Below are positions 15,295 to 23,226 of a DNA stretch of 27,892 nt, piece after piece. The stretch lies in the IMG/VR virus record IMGVR_UViG_3300008267_000672, positions 1 through 27,892 of that record; one strand, written 5' to 3'. Each line of letters begins with the position of its first letter. Positions within the stretch are counted from its first letter, which is position 1. Source of the stretch: a virus. The position numbers and the translations under genes were made by a program. Under the pieces are notes generated by a model. That model was not told where the DNA came from. It did no database searches and saw nothing but the letters and a program-made list of their open reading frames with translations.

Positions 15295-15911
15295 CACAAA
15301 AACTGAAAAAACTATACGGTAAGTATTTTCAGAAAAGTAAAAGCTTTTTGTATCCGCTAATTGGTATCAAAAAAGATAGTATATATGCTCCTATTCAGAG
15401 TTACATGGCATGGGAGGGTATATTCAGCATCACAGATCAGAAGTTGATTCTCACTTATTATGTCAGAGATGACGAGAAAGCATGGGACTCTTATCTACTC
15501 AATACAATTATGAAGAACAAGTTCTTTAATGAGTATCACGAGATAGACGAGGAACTCCTTGCAGTTAGCTTTGATCTAAGTTTAATGTCTGATGACTATC
15601 AAAAGGTATTATTTGGTCAATACAGCAAGCTCAGCAAAATTCTCAAAGGTAGAATCAGAGAGTTCTATGGTTATAGCTCACCTGAGTGGGCATACATGGA
15701 GTCTTTTCTATTCCCTGACAGATATGTACCTGTATACAGTAGGCTTCTCGATGTAGACGAATCTCACATTCGTCACACTGGTGAGCTATGCGACAAACCA
15801 AATCTCGACTCAGAAACCCTTAAAATCAAACCCTATGGAAAAATCAATGATGCTGATTCGCACAAAGTGGAATCAAGCGAAGACTTTCAAGCTGATCCCC
15901 ATCAGTCTTAA
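15291..15911 (+). CDS. Hypothetical protein, 206 aa
   Basis: The longer frame begins at 15264; the Met at 15291 overlaps the nuclease stop as ATGA and starts MTQKLKKLYGKYF, so I prefer it. The protein is rich in Tyr, Phe, Leu and Lys with a patterned core (IQSYMAWEGIFSITDQKLIL, 40-59) and no known motif. Its C-terminal 26 codons are overprinted by the next gene in another frame, and there the composition shifts to charged, low-complexity residues. Function unknown; the position, between a nuclease and the polymerase, suggests DNA metabolism. Confidence 0.7.
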   Translation: MTQKLKKLYGKYFQKSKSFLYPLIGIKKDSIYAPIQSYMAWEGIFSITDQKLILTYYVRDDEKAWDSYLLNTIMKNKFFNEYHEIDEELLAVSFDLSLMSDDYQKVLFGQYSKLSKILKGRIREFYGYSSPEWAYMESFLFPDRYVPVYSRLLDVDESHIRHTGELCDKPNLDSETLKIKPYGKINDADSHKVESSEDFQADPHQS

Positions 15912-16224
15912 CTCACCTTACAACGAGGCAATCTACGATCCTCAAGAGAAGATTCTTGCTGTAATCAGTAAGGAAAAGAAAGAAAGCTTTCAGCTTGTAC
16001 CCAAGTTTACTGATAAAGGTGATATCCAATACACCAAAGTAGCTCGTGAGAATGGTAAGAACTACGCTGAAGAGCGCAGAGCTATCGAGTCTTGGTATGA
16101 ATACTACATTGATGATGTAGATGATATGCGCGCATTTGTAAAAATGTTTGCAGTCAATGCTGACGACTTTGATATCAATCAATACGTAACTACACAAGTA
16201 ATCGAACCACCCAAAATTGTCTAA
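15835..16224 (+). CDS. Hypothetical protein, 129 aa
   Basis: Opened from 15781 in the raw frame; the Met at 15835 (MEKSMMLIRTKWNQAKTFKL) looks the best start, with 15850 a second choice. Either way it overlaps the previous gene by 62-77 nt. The N-terminal 60 residues are beta-rich with SPYNEAIYDPQEKILAVIS near 29-47, and the C terminus is helical and acidic (DDVDDMRAFVKMFAVNADDF). Its TAA shares its last base with the polymerase ATG, so the two are translated together. A polymerase accessory role is plausible but unproven. Confidence 0.68.
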   Translation: MEKSMMLIRTKWNQAKTFKLIPISLNSPYNEAIYDPQEKILAVISKEKKESFQLVPKFTDKGDIQYTKVARENGKNYAEERRAIESWYEYYIDDVDDMRAFVKMFAVNADDFDINQYVTTQVIEPPKIV

Positions 16225-18095
16225 TGGTAAAACATTGGGTATATGACTTAGAGACCCTGGTGAATTGTTTCATCGGGGTCTTTGAGTCTTACAAGGATAA
16301 TACTCGGAGAATCTTTATAGTACACCCTCTTAAGAATGACTTTGACGACTTACTTAAGTTCTTAGCTCAGTGCAAGAAAGATAAGTGTTGGCTGTTCGGT
16401 TACAACAATATAGCATTCGATGCACAGATTATCGAATATATATTAGCAAACAAAAAAGAATTAAAACTATTGTCTGCGCAAGATATAGCTAAGTCTATAC
16501 ATGATTATAGTCAGTCAGTAATAAGTAAGTCTTTCGGGGGTGAGTTTATGGATTACCCGGAATGGAAGTTTAGCATACCCCAGCTTGACATATTCAAGCT
16601 CAATCACTGGGATAGCGATGCTAAACGTAGCTCATTGAAGTGGATTCAGTACAGCATGGATTGGTATAATGTGGAAGAGATGCCTCACCCACATGACAAA
16701 CCAGTGACTGGTATGGACACACTCAAGAAGATAGTCAGCTATTGTATTAACGATGTAGAAAGTACTAAAGCAATCTTTCTACAGGAGGATATGAAAAAGC
16801 AGATTAGTCTTAGAGCGAAACTAAGCAAGGAGTACGGGCTTAACCTGTACAGCGCTTCAGAACCTAAGATCAGCAAAAAAATGTTTCTCCACTTTTTATC
16901 GCAGAAGCTGGGTGTAGACAAAAAAGCGATTCAGGATCTGAGGACAGTAAGACACTCTGTTCCAATCAAGGATCTGATATTACCTCTGGTCAAATTCAAG
17001 ACTGTTCCTTTTGCTAATACACTAGGATGGTTCAAGAGTTTGGTGCTCGATATAGATCCTAGCGAAGGTAAGATCAAAGGACCCCAACATGTAATGTCAG
17101 CCTATGGAGTCAAGACAGTCTATGCACTGGGTGGTATCCATGGTTGTGCAAGCTCGGGGACATATGAGTCTAGTGATACACATCTTATAGTGACTGCAGA
17201 TGTTACTAGCTTCTATCCTAACCTGGCTATCCGCAACAAATGGAGTCCAGAGCATCTACCCAAGGATCACTTCTGTCAGCTTTACGAGTGGTTCTTTGAG
17301 GAGCGTAAGAAGTATGACAAGAAGAACCCGCTGAACTATCTGTTTAAGATCGTACTAAATAGTACCTACGGTCTCAGCCAGAACAAGCACAGCTTCTTGT
17401 ATGATCCAGAGCTAACCTTTCGCATTACAGTGAATGGTCAGTTGTTGCTCAGCATGCTCTATGAAATGGTGATGCTGGAAATACCTGATGCAGAACCTAT
17501 CATGCAAAATACCGACGGTCTGGAGTTCAGAATACCCAGGCCTAGGCAGCCAGACTTTGACAGGATATGCAAACAATGGGAAGAGCTAACCTCATTGCAG
17601 CTAGAAGTGGATACTTACCAGAAAATGATCATCCGGGACGTAAACAACTACATTGCAATCTACACTGATCCTAAGAAAGAACCTAAATGTAAAGGTACTT
17701 TCGAGTGGAAGGGTCTAGCTCTACACAAGAACAAAAGCTTTCTTGTAGTAACCAAAGCTCTATATCAGTACTTTGTACATGGAATCAAACCGGAGGACTA
17801 TCTTAAAACCAATCAAAACATTTTCGATTACTGTGCTGGTGTCAAAATCAAAGGTAGCTGGCACTTTGTTCAGCGTTACATCCTAAACGGAGATTACAAA
17901 GACGAGAAGCTACAAAAGCTGGTTCGTTATTATATCTCTCATAAAGGTGTAAAGCTGTTCAAGTGTCACCCCGATGGTAGGGAAATACAGCTGGAATCCG
18001 GTAGGTGGGTCCAGCAAGTATTTAATAGATTTGTAGATAAACCCTTTGAGCAGTATGGATCAACTCAGATTATTCTAACATGGACGAAAAACTGA
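16224..18095 (+). CDS. Family B DNA polymerase with 3'-5' exonuclease, 623 aa
   Basis: Exonuclease motifs: Asp8 and Glu10 in YDLET, Asn62 to Asp66 in NNIAFDA, and Tyr173 to Asp177 in YCINDVES. Polymerase motif A is DVTSFYPN (326-333, family B DxxSLYP), motif B is KIVLNSTYG (375-383), and motif C is QNTDGLEF (428-435), where the usual YxDTD is reduced to NTD. KCKGTFEWKG near residues 489-498 matches the KxG region. The enzyme copies the phage genome and proofreads. It is short for family B; the thumb is compact and no protein-primed TPR inserts are obvious. It overlaps the small gene behind it by 16 nt. Confidence 0.92.
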   Translation: MVKHWVYDLETLVNCFIGVFESYKDNTRRIFIVHPLKNDFDDLLKFLAQCKKDKCWLFGYNNIAFDAQIIEYILANKKELKLLSAQDIAKSIHDYSQSVISKSFGGEFMDYPEWKFSIPQLDIFKLNHWDSDAKRSSLKWIQYSMDWYNVEEMPHPHDKPVTGMDTLKKIVSYCINDVESTKAIFLQEDMKKQISLRAKLSKEYGLNLYSASEPKISKKMFLHFLSQKLGVDKKAIQDLRTVRHSVPIKDLILPLVKFKTVPFANTLGWFKSLVLDIDPSEGKIKGPQHVMSAYGVKTVYALGGIHGCASSGTYESSDTHLIVTADVTSFYPNLAIRNKWSPEHLPKDHFCQLYEWFFEERKKYDKKNPLNYLFKIVLNSTYGLSQNKHSFLYDPELTFRITVNGQLLLSMLYEMVMLEIPDAEPIMQNTDGLEFRIPRPRQPDFDRICKQWEELTSLQLEVDTYQKMIIRDVNNYIAIYTDPKKEPKCKGTFEWKGLALHKNKSFLVVTKALYQYFVHGIKPEDYLKTNQNIFDYCAGVKIKGSWHFVQRYILNGDYKDEKLQKLVRYYISHKGVKLFKCHPDGREIQLESGRWVQQVFNRFVDKPFEQYGSTQIILTWTKN

Positions 18096-18280
18096 TTGAC
18101 CAAGTTATTGAACAAATTCAACTAGACGTAAGAGACGGAGATGTCAGTGCTATTGACGAACTCTTGAAGCTAGTACTTAACGGACAAAACAAGAAGTATT
18201 TCATTGGGTATCTCTCTGAAGATCGGATTGAAGAACTGGGATACGACTTAACTAAACTCTATACAGATGACACTGAATGA
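18080..18280 (+). CDS. Hypothetical small acidic protein, 66 aa
   Basis: Helical, acidic, with MDEKLIDQVIEQIQLDVRDG at the start and FIGYLSEDRIEELGY in the second half. Proteins with this layout (IDELL then GYLSED) recur in phages near replication genes, in my recollection, without known function. It overlaps the polymerase by 16 nt and the MazG-like gene by 14 nt, so it is translationally nested between them. No membrane or metal motif. Confidence 0.65.
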   Translation: MDEKLIDQVIEQIQLDVRDGDVSAIDELLKLVLNGQNKKYFIGYLSEDRIEELGYDLTKLYTDDTE

Positions 18281-18644
18281 ACTAAGAGACAAAATTTATC
18301 AGAATGCTAAAGACAAAGGATTCTGGGATCAAGAGCGCAACATTGGAGAAGCTCTGATGCTTATTGTGACTGAACTAGCTGAAGGATTGGAAACCCATCG
18401 CGCTACAGGACAGATCAAATTGCTAGATCCTATGGTTAAACAAGCAATGTCTGAAATGAACGATGAAGAATTTAAAGAGCATTTCGCTGTTATGGTCAAA
18501 GATAGTTTCCAAGACGAAATGGCTGATTCAATTATTCGTATTCTTGATCTATGTGGTGGTCTTGATATTGATATTGAGTGGCATATTGCAGCCAAAATGA
18601 AGTACAATGCTACCAGAAGTAGACTACATGGAAAAACGTATTGA
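18267..18644 (+). CDS. MazG-like nucleotide pyrophosphohydrolase, 125 aa
   Basis: All-alpha NTP pyrophosphohydrolase of the MazG/dUTPase type, which splits (d)NTPs to the monophosphate and PPi. The metal-binding ExxE...ExxD set is Glu36-Glu39 in TELAEGLE and Glu84-Asp87 in DEMADSII; the NIGEALMLIVTELAEGLETH and WHIAAKMKYNATRSRLHGK segments are typical. Phages use such enzymes to lower unwanted nucleotides or the alarmone ppGpp. With the uracil-DNA glycosylase it may keep odd bases out of phage DNA (inference). It overlaps its neighbours on both sides by 14 and 17 nt. Confidence 0.85.
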   Translation: MTLNELRDKIYQNAKDKGFWDQERNIGEALMLIVTELAEGLETHRATGQIKLLDPMVKQAMSEMNDEEFKEHFAVMVKDSFQDEMADSIIRILDLCGGLDIDIEWHIAAKMKYNATRSRLHGKTY

Positions 18645-18924
18645 GGATTGTAGTACTGCAGAGCTGATTATATTCGAGTGTGAAGCTCTGAAGAACCTGC
18701 TGTTAGATAAGAATGCTGCTTACGGTGATGCTGTACACCAACCGGGTCCCCTATTCCAGGTGGATCCGGTGGTGGGCATCCAAGCTAGGATAAACGATAA
18801 GCTAAGACGCATTCAGAATAAAGGTATAACAGACCTTACTGAGGATACTCTGCAAGACTTAATAGGATATCTAGTGCACCTGCGTATAGCATTGCTACGA
18901 AAACAAAGAAGCCTGGGTAATTAG
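18628..18924 (+). CDS. DUF1599/Nmad1-like nucleotide-modification domain protein, 98 aa
   Basis: The frame opens at 18607, but the Met at 18628 gives a shorter overlap with the MazG-like gene. LLLDKNAAYGDAV (about 24-36), GIQARINDKLRRIQNKG (about 51-67) and DTLQDLIGYLVHLRIALL (about 74-91) match my recollection of DUF1599, also called nucleotide modification associated domain 1. This small all-alpha group is named for its occurrence beside enzymes that make modified bases. The activity is unknown. Its stop codon lies in the loop of a two-way terminator. Confidence 0.76.
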   Translation: MEKRIEDCSTAELIIFECEALKNLLLDKNAAYGDAVHQPGPLFQVDPVVGIQARINDKLRRIQNKGITDLTEDTLQDLIGYLVHLRIALLRKQRSLGN

Positions 18925-18933
18925 ACCCAGGCT
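18910..18933. terminator. Two-way terminator between converging operons
   Basis: AGCCTGGGT (18910-18918) pairs fully with ACCCAGGCT (18925-18933) around a 6-nt loop that contains the TAG of the preceding gene. T-rich tails are present on both strands (CTTCTTTG on plus; TCTTTGTTT on minus). It separates the plus-strand replication operon from the minus-strand tail operon. Confidence 0.85.
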
Positions 18934-18977
18934 CTTCTTTGCCACAATGAAACACAATCACCGTCAACAGAACGGGT

Positions 18978-21323
18978 TTATGGTATTCTCACAGCTCCAA
19001 TAGAATTTGTAGCTTGATCATGATACAAGTATGTAAACCCTGGAGCAGCAGTTCCTGCGTTAATAACAGCAGTTGCTGCAGCAAAGTTTGCAAATGATGG
19101 GATAAAATCACTTTTAATCATTGTTACATTATTAAGTGTATTGGTCACCAAAGGAGTGACATGTCCAAATACAAGCACATCGTCTCCTACGTTTGATGTT
19201 CCTGCAGATGCACCTATAGCAATTACTCTGTCGCCTGTATTAGAATAAGCTGCAGCATCACCAAGAGCAGTTACTTCTGTTCCTGAATTTTGGAACGCAG
19301 CTGAGACTCCTATTGCTGTTATAGTACTAACACCAGTTTGTTCATATCCTGCGCCCTCACCAACAAATGTGCAGTAATCACCAACATTGTCTTTACCTGC
19401 TGTATTACCAATAGCAGTAACACCAAGACCAGTGTTAGTTATACCTGCAGTGTTACCAATAAAAGTGTTACCATCTTGAGTATTGCCTTTACCTGCTTGA
19501 TTTCCAACAGCTGTAACATTTAATCCACTATTGTTATTTGCAGCTTCATATCCAATACCAACTACGTTATTGCCTGAGTTACCATCTGAGGCTTGAAAAC
19601 CTATACCTACAACATAGTTTCCAGTATTACCTGTACAGGCATTATCAAAAGCAGCAACATAGTCTCCTGTATTATTTCCAGCAGCTCCGGCACCTACTGC
19701 GGTTACATTATCACCTGTATTTCCTTTTGCAGCTAAGTAACCTACTCCAATTACATAGTCACCTGTGTTGTTGCGAGCAGCTTCACCACCAATTCCAATT
19801 ACTTCAGGAGTTCCTGTGTTACCATCACCTGCTAGAGTACCAATAGTAATGATACCATTTAGCATATCGTGATTGTTGTCAATCACATTCTGCAAAGTGC
19901 AGAAACAAGGAGGAGCAGCTCCAGCTGGTTGGAAGATTACATCACCTGCTGATGGGATAGTAGGAGGACCAGCAGTAACCCATAGGTTATTAAGTGGATT
20001 AATGATATCCGCAGTAGTGGTAATGCCAGGTCCGAGGTTTACAGCTTTGAAATCCCACTTCACTGTACCTACATTAGACATCTTTGATCCAGCGGGCCAC
20101 ACTGTAGAATTAGAGAAGTAAATATCTCCAGTACCTGAGTACATTTCTGTAGCTACTACTGTCTGCACAGATTCATTATACAATCCGTCTACAATAGCCA
20201 TACCACCATCCTGCATTTTCATGTACAAGCCTGCTACTGCTGTGTCAGTGGTGATATACGTATCCATTATGCGCAAGTTGTACGCCTCATTGTTGTCCAA
20301 GCTATCCCACCAAATACCGTAGTCGGGTGTACCCAGACCTTTCAACCAGAACTGGCTAACCACAGCATTGTTTACTCCAGCAAAAGACAGAGCAGCGGTT
20401 TGGCTGTTTGAGTCCTCTACCTGTACTTGATAAACAGCTACGTTGTTACTATTGGAGTTAGTCAAACTAGCACCAAACCAGCTACCAGACTTGATATACA
20501 CTGAACGTGTTTTGACATTGCTGGTAAATATGTTCTTTACTGTAGCATTGGGACAATACTCCATCCGAATACCAATGTCGTAGTTAACGATGTTAATGTT
20601 ATCTACCACAGCATTGGAGCTTGCACCAAGGAACAAGAAGCTATATCCTGAGTTCACCCAGCTTGCACCCCAGCTAGTAGCACTGAAGTTCTTAAAAACA
20701 ATGCTATAGTTGATCAGAGTATTTGCTTCAGTCTGACTAGCAGGAATTCTTCTAAACACATCAAAGGGTGCGCTTGTACCATATGTACTGATTGTAGCAC
20801 CATTACCGTCAATGATAAACTTACCTTGACCACCTACTCCAGGAAGACCTGAAGCACTTGTGTTAGTCTTGGGCAGATCAATACTCTTAGTCAGCCAATA
20901 GAGCTTAGGCTCAAACTGTAAACTATTTTCACTAGCAAATGCACCCATATAATACATAGCATACTTAACAGCTGCTGTATCATATGTATCGCTTGTATTT
21001 ACAAAACCAACACCATATCTGTTGTTCAAGGTATTTTGGGAAACACCTAGCTGCAAGAAAGTGTATGGAGCATTTGGTGTATTTTGCGGACCAAACCAAT
21101 CTACACAGACTGGACCCTCGCTTACACGCAACCAATATCCATTGTTACTTGTATTAGGTTTAATCCTAACACCAGGAATATTATTGATAAGTGTATTGTT
21201 TGCATTGGAAACCCACTTGAAGTCTCCTCCACCGCTTGTGGTGTTGTTATCAAATGATCCAACGGTATGATCTGCAAAGGTGGTGCTGCTTGCTAGATCC
21301 CAGAAATACTTGTAGAATGCCAT
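18978..21323 (-). CDS. Tail fibre: beta-helix with YadA-head-like repeats, 781 aa
   Basis: Residues about 1-160 are an N-terminal part with a FKWVSN...YWLRVSEGP segment and a region ending in WLTKSIDLPKT, common in phage tail spikes. Residues 160-440 form a right-handed beta-helix of the pectate-lyase-like class (FIIDGNGATIS at 169-179, many Asn-rich turns); no clear lyase catalytic residues. Residues 502-722 contain about fourteen 16-residue repeats of the form N-S/T-G-x-x-V-x-x-I/V-G-x-x-A. These match left-handed beta-rolls of YadA/hep_Hag heads, which bind extracellular matrix or sugars. The end, YLYHDQATNSIGAVRIP, is likely a folding or trimer-closing tip. It likely binds the host surface. 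Start ATG follows the paralogue 3 nt away. Confidence 0.87.
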   Translation of the reverse strand: MAFYKYFWDLASSTTFADHTVGSFDNNTTSGGGDFKWVSNANNTLINNIPGVRIKPNTSNNGYWLRVSEGPVCVDWFGPQNTPNAPYTFLQLGVSQNTLNNRYGVGFVNTSDTYDTAAVKYAMYYMGAFASENSLQFEPKLYWLTKSIDLPKTNTSASGLPGVGGQGKFIIDGNGATISTYGTSAPFDVFRRIPASQTEANTLINYSIVFKNFSATSWGASWVNSGYSFLFLGASSNAVVDNINIVNYDIGIRMEYCPNATVKNIFTSNVKTRSVYIKSGSWFGASLTNSNSNNVAVYQVQVEDSNSQTAALSFAGVNNAVVSQFWLKGLGTPDYGIWWDSLDNNEAYNLRIMDTYITTDTAVAGLYMKMQDGGMAIVDGLYNESVQTVVATEMYSGTGDIYFSNSTVWPAGSKMSNVGTVKWDFKAVNLGPGITTTADIINPLNNLWVTAGPPTIPSAGDVIFQPAGAAPPCFCTLQNVIDNNHDMLNGIITIGTLAGDGNTGTPEVIGIGGEAARNNTGDYVIGVGYLAAKGNTGDNVTAVGAGAAGNNTGDYVAAFDNACTGNTGNYVVGIGFQASDGNSGNNVVGIGYEAANNNSGLNVTAVGNQAGKGNTQDGNTFIGNTAGITNTGLGVTAIGNTAGKDNVGDYCTFVGEGAGYEQTGVSTITAIGVSAAFQNSGTEVTALGDAAAYSNTGDRVIAIGASAGTSNVGDDVLVFGHVTPLVTNTLNNVTMIKSDFIPSFANFAAATAVINAGTAAPGFTYLYHDQATNSIGAVRIP
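19158..19820 (-). repeat. About fourteen 48-nt coding repeats (16-residue beta-roll)
   Basis: The minus-strand protein repeats on a 16-residue step: NNTGDYVIGVGYLAAKG, NTGDNVTAVGAGAAGN, NTGNYVVGIGFQASDG, NSGLNVTAVGNQAGKG and so on. Conserved are Asn and Gly at each turn, Val/Ile-Gly at mid-repeat, and Ala near the end. At DNA level the copies are too diverged for simple slippage, so it is an old expansion. This is the YadA-head type of beta-roll (known family, matched by eye). Confidence 0.9.
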
Positions 21324-21326
21324 GTT

Positions 21327-22388
21327 TTAGGATATTGTGTTGTTATTAACCTTCATTGAGTCAGTGATGATTGCTTTGCTCTGATTGAAGTACTCAGAGT
21401 ATCTATAGTAGGGGACAACCCCATTGTTCCAGCGTGACGTACTAAATATCTGATCACCTTGGTATACTTCATTAAAACTCCACACTACACTAGCACCAAC
21501 AGTTTCGAATCTGGTGCCTGAACTTAGGAACGGAATGTTCTCTACGTACAAATGCGAGAATGATGCACCTGCTTCTGCAGACATCAATGTCATATCCATA
21601 TCTGTTTGTATACCGTTGACCTTTGCATAACCAGAACCAAGCTTAAGCTTCATTGCTGTAACTGTAGCTGGGATATTGAACTGCAGATTATTGACAAAGA
21701 AGCTACGGACACTGTTGTTGTTATAGCTATCATAGAAGATGTGGTACTGCGTAGAACCCCCTTCCATAATACACTGATTGATTTCTACTCCACCAGAAGC
21801 ATACACAGCTATGCCAGCGTATGAACCACTACCATATACAATCCTGCATTGCTCTATACGACAGTATCCTGACTGAGAGTTTGAGGTGGTTGATCCTGCC
21901 CAGTTTCCTTTGTCTATCTGGAATGCTACACCACCTACATTATTAGCAACACAGTTGATGATTCTAGTAAGTCTGCAGAATCTAGCAATCACCCCATTAG
22001 CAAGTGACTTAAAAGTGCAGTTTTCAATTACTGAGCCTGTGGATGCTCCCAAGTCAATACCTGTACCTACTCCAGTCTTACCATTAAAGGTGAGATCCTT
22101 AATAATAAACTTGCAACTGTCCATCGATCCGGTAGCTTCTCCCTGATTTACAGGCAGTCTCTCCATTAGAGTGTTCAGAGCACCACCGATAGGTTGAATA
22201 GTCGCACCATTACCATTAATCACCAGTGTCTTCCCCGGAGCAAAGAGCGTCTTGGGTAAGCTCAAAGGAGCATTGATTTGGATTAAATCGTTGGTGATAT
22301 TGATAAAGGTAATAGGCTGATTAGCAGCACTACTTAACGCAGTCTGAAGCTGAGTTTGATTGGTAACATTAATGGTATTGGCAGCCAT
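21327..22388 (-). CDS. Beta-helix tail protein, paralogue of the fibre, 353 aa
   Basis: A pectate-lyase-like beta-helix: KTLFAPGKTLVINGNGATIQ (46-65), FIIKDLTFNGKTGVGTGIDL and repeated NC or Asn ladders. Segments in the same order as the 781-aa fibre show shared descent: INGNGATI, the R-L/I-P...Q-x-E-A pair, xCRLTRIINC against xCPNATVKNI, DKGNWAGSTTSNSQ against KSGSWFGASLTNSN, and YHIFYDSYNNN against YGIWWDSLDNN. It lacks the YadA-head repeats. It may be a companion spike or the adaptor that carries the fibre. It is coupled to the spanin-like gene by TAATG and is 3 nt from the fibre gene. Confidence 0.83.
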   Translation of the reverse strand: MAANTINVTNQTQLQTALSSAANQPITFINITNDLIQINAPLSLPKTLFAPGKTLVINGNGATIQPIGGALNTLMERLPVNQGEATGSMDSCKFIIKDLTFNGKTGVGTGIDLGASTGSVIENCTFKSLANGVIARFCRLTRIINCVANNVGGVAFQIDKGNWAGSTTSNSQSGYCRIEQCRIVYGSGSYAGIAVYASGGVEINQCIMEGGSTQYHIFYDSYNNNSVRSFFVNNLQFNIPATVTAMKLKLGSGYAKVNGIQTDMDMTLMSAEAGASFSHLYVENIPFLSSGTRFETVGASVVWSFNEVYQGDQIFSTSRWNNGVVPYYRYSEYFNQSKAIITDSMKVNNNTIS

Positions 22389-22948
22389 TATGATAACGGT
22401 TTGAAGAATTTATATACACGCATGAGCAAACTTATACCAATAACAACAAGAGCAAGAATCAAATACCAGTTGGTCTTGTTTAATTTACCATTTAGATACT
22501 CCATTTGCATGGAGTGTTCTTTAATGATTGTCTTAAGCTCGAGTACAGAGTCTTTGTAGATTTCAATATCCTTCTTAAGAATATCCTCGAACTTAGTATC
22601 TCTAATATAGTTGTCTACCCTATTGGTAATTACTCGGTTTTTATACCTGATTTTCTCATTGATTAACAAGAATCCATTACCATACTTAATTCTAGTGCCT
22701 GAAGACAAAGTAGTGTCAAAGCTGCAGATACCATCCCCAATGATTACAGTGTCCACCCGCTCTTCAATCTTAAGAAAGAAAGTGTCGGTCACTTGTGTAA
22801 TAATGGTGGTGTCATTGCTACAATATCCACGACGGATCATTTCAGTAGCAACTTCATTCATCTTTGCAGGATCATTGAGAACCTTTTTGACTGGATTGCA
22901 ACCAATACTAACAGCAAGGAGTAGGAGAAAACCTAGGATAAACCTCAT
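22388..22948 (-). CDS. Unimolecular spanin-like lipoprotein, 186 aa
   Basis: The N terminus MRFILGFLLLLAVSIGC is a lipoprotein signal with Cys17 as the likely lipidated residue, though SIGC is a loose lipobox as often seen in Bacteroidota. The C terminus has one strong membrane segment, WYLILALVVIGISLLMRVY (about 159-177), followed by a short basic tail. The middle (18-157) is hydrophilic with helical stretches (DILKKDIEIYKDSVLELKTI). An outer-membrane lipid anchor plus a C-terminal inner-membrane anchor is the defining plan of u-spanins, such as T1 gp11, which fuse the membranes in the last lysis step. The holin-like gene just upstream agrees. Confidence 0.76.
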   Translation of the reverse strand: MRFILGFLLLLAVSIGCNPVKKVLNDPAKMNEVATEMIRRGYCSNDTTIITQVTDTFFLKIEERVDTVIIGDGICSFDTTLSSGTRIKYGNGFLLINEKIRYKNRVITNRVDNYIRDTKFEDILKKDIEIYKDSVLELKTIIKEHSMQMEYLNGKLNKTNWYLILALVVIGISLLMRVYKFFKPLS

Positions 22949-23226
22949 TTTATAAACTTTTTAAGCTTTGTTATAATCTCATCAGGTGCAAACAATAATC
23001 CAACTCCCACTGCAATACCCCAAACAGAGTCAGACCACTCATTCTCCATAATAACACTAGAGAATAACGACCCTAAGATAATAACAATTCCTAGTACAGT
23101 TGTAATCAGGGACTTAAATACGTTCTTTATCAGACCCTTCTGGGCTAGGCACTTTAGGTCCATCCTCTTTTTTGGGGGTTGCTCGCTCATAGGGGAATCT
23201 GATGGTGGGCTCGTTGCGTTGGACAT
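22945..23226 (-). CDS. Holin-like membrane protein, 93 aa
   Basis: Two membrane segments: SLITTVLGIVIILGSLFSSV (about 39-58) and a second, VWGIAVGVGLLFAP (about 68-81), with charged ends (PPKKRMDLK in front, KLKKFIK at the end), a class II holin outline. Holins form the timed hole in the inner membrane. Its 3' end overlaps the spanin-like gene by 4 nt. The first Met at 23226 makes a 113-nt overlap with the coiled-coil gene; internal Mets (codons 13 and 22) would reduce it to 77 or 50 nt. The true start is therefore uncertain, and the first 20 residues may not be made. Confidence 0.68.
   Translation of the reverse strand: MSNATSPPSDSPMSEQPPKKRMDLKCLAQKGLIKNVFKSLITTVLGIVIILGSLFSSVIMENEWSDSVWGIAVGVGLLFAPDEIITKLKKFIK

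Noticed and set aside
19158-19820. Regular 48-nt period taken as a possible CRISPR array
   Set aside because: The period is codon-based and the copies diverge as protein repeats; there are no identical repeats with unique spacers.
19338-21270. Plus-strand ORFs inside the tail-fibre gene
   Set aside because: They are antisense shadows of a repetitive, well-supported minus-strand protein and have low-complexity Leu/His/Gln content.
22611-22955. Plus-strand 114-aa ORF over the spanin-like gene
   Set aside because: Antisense to a protein with lipoprotein signal and membrane anchor; hydrophobic runs are mirror effects.
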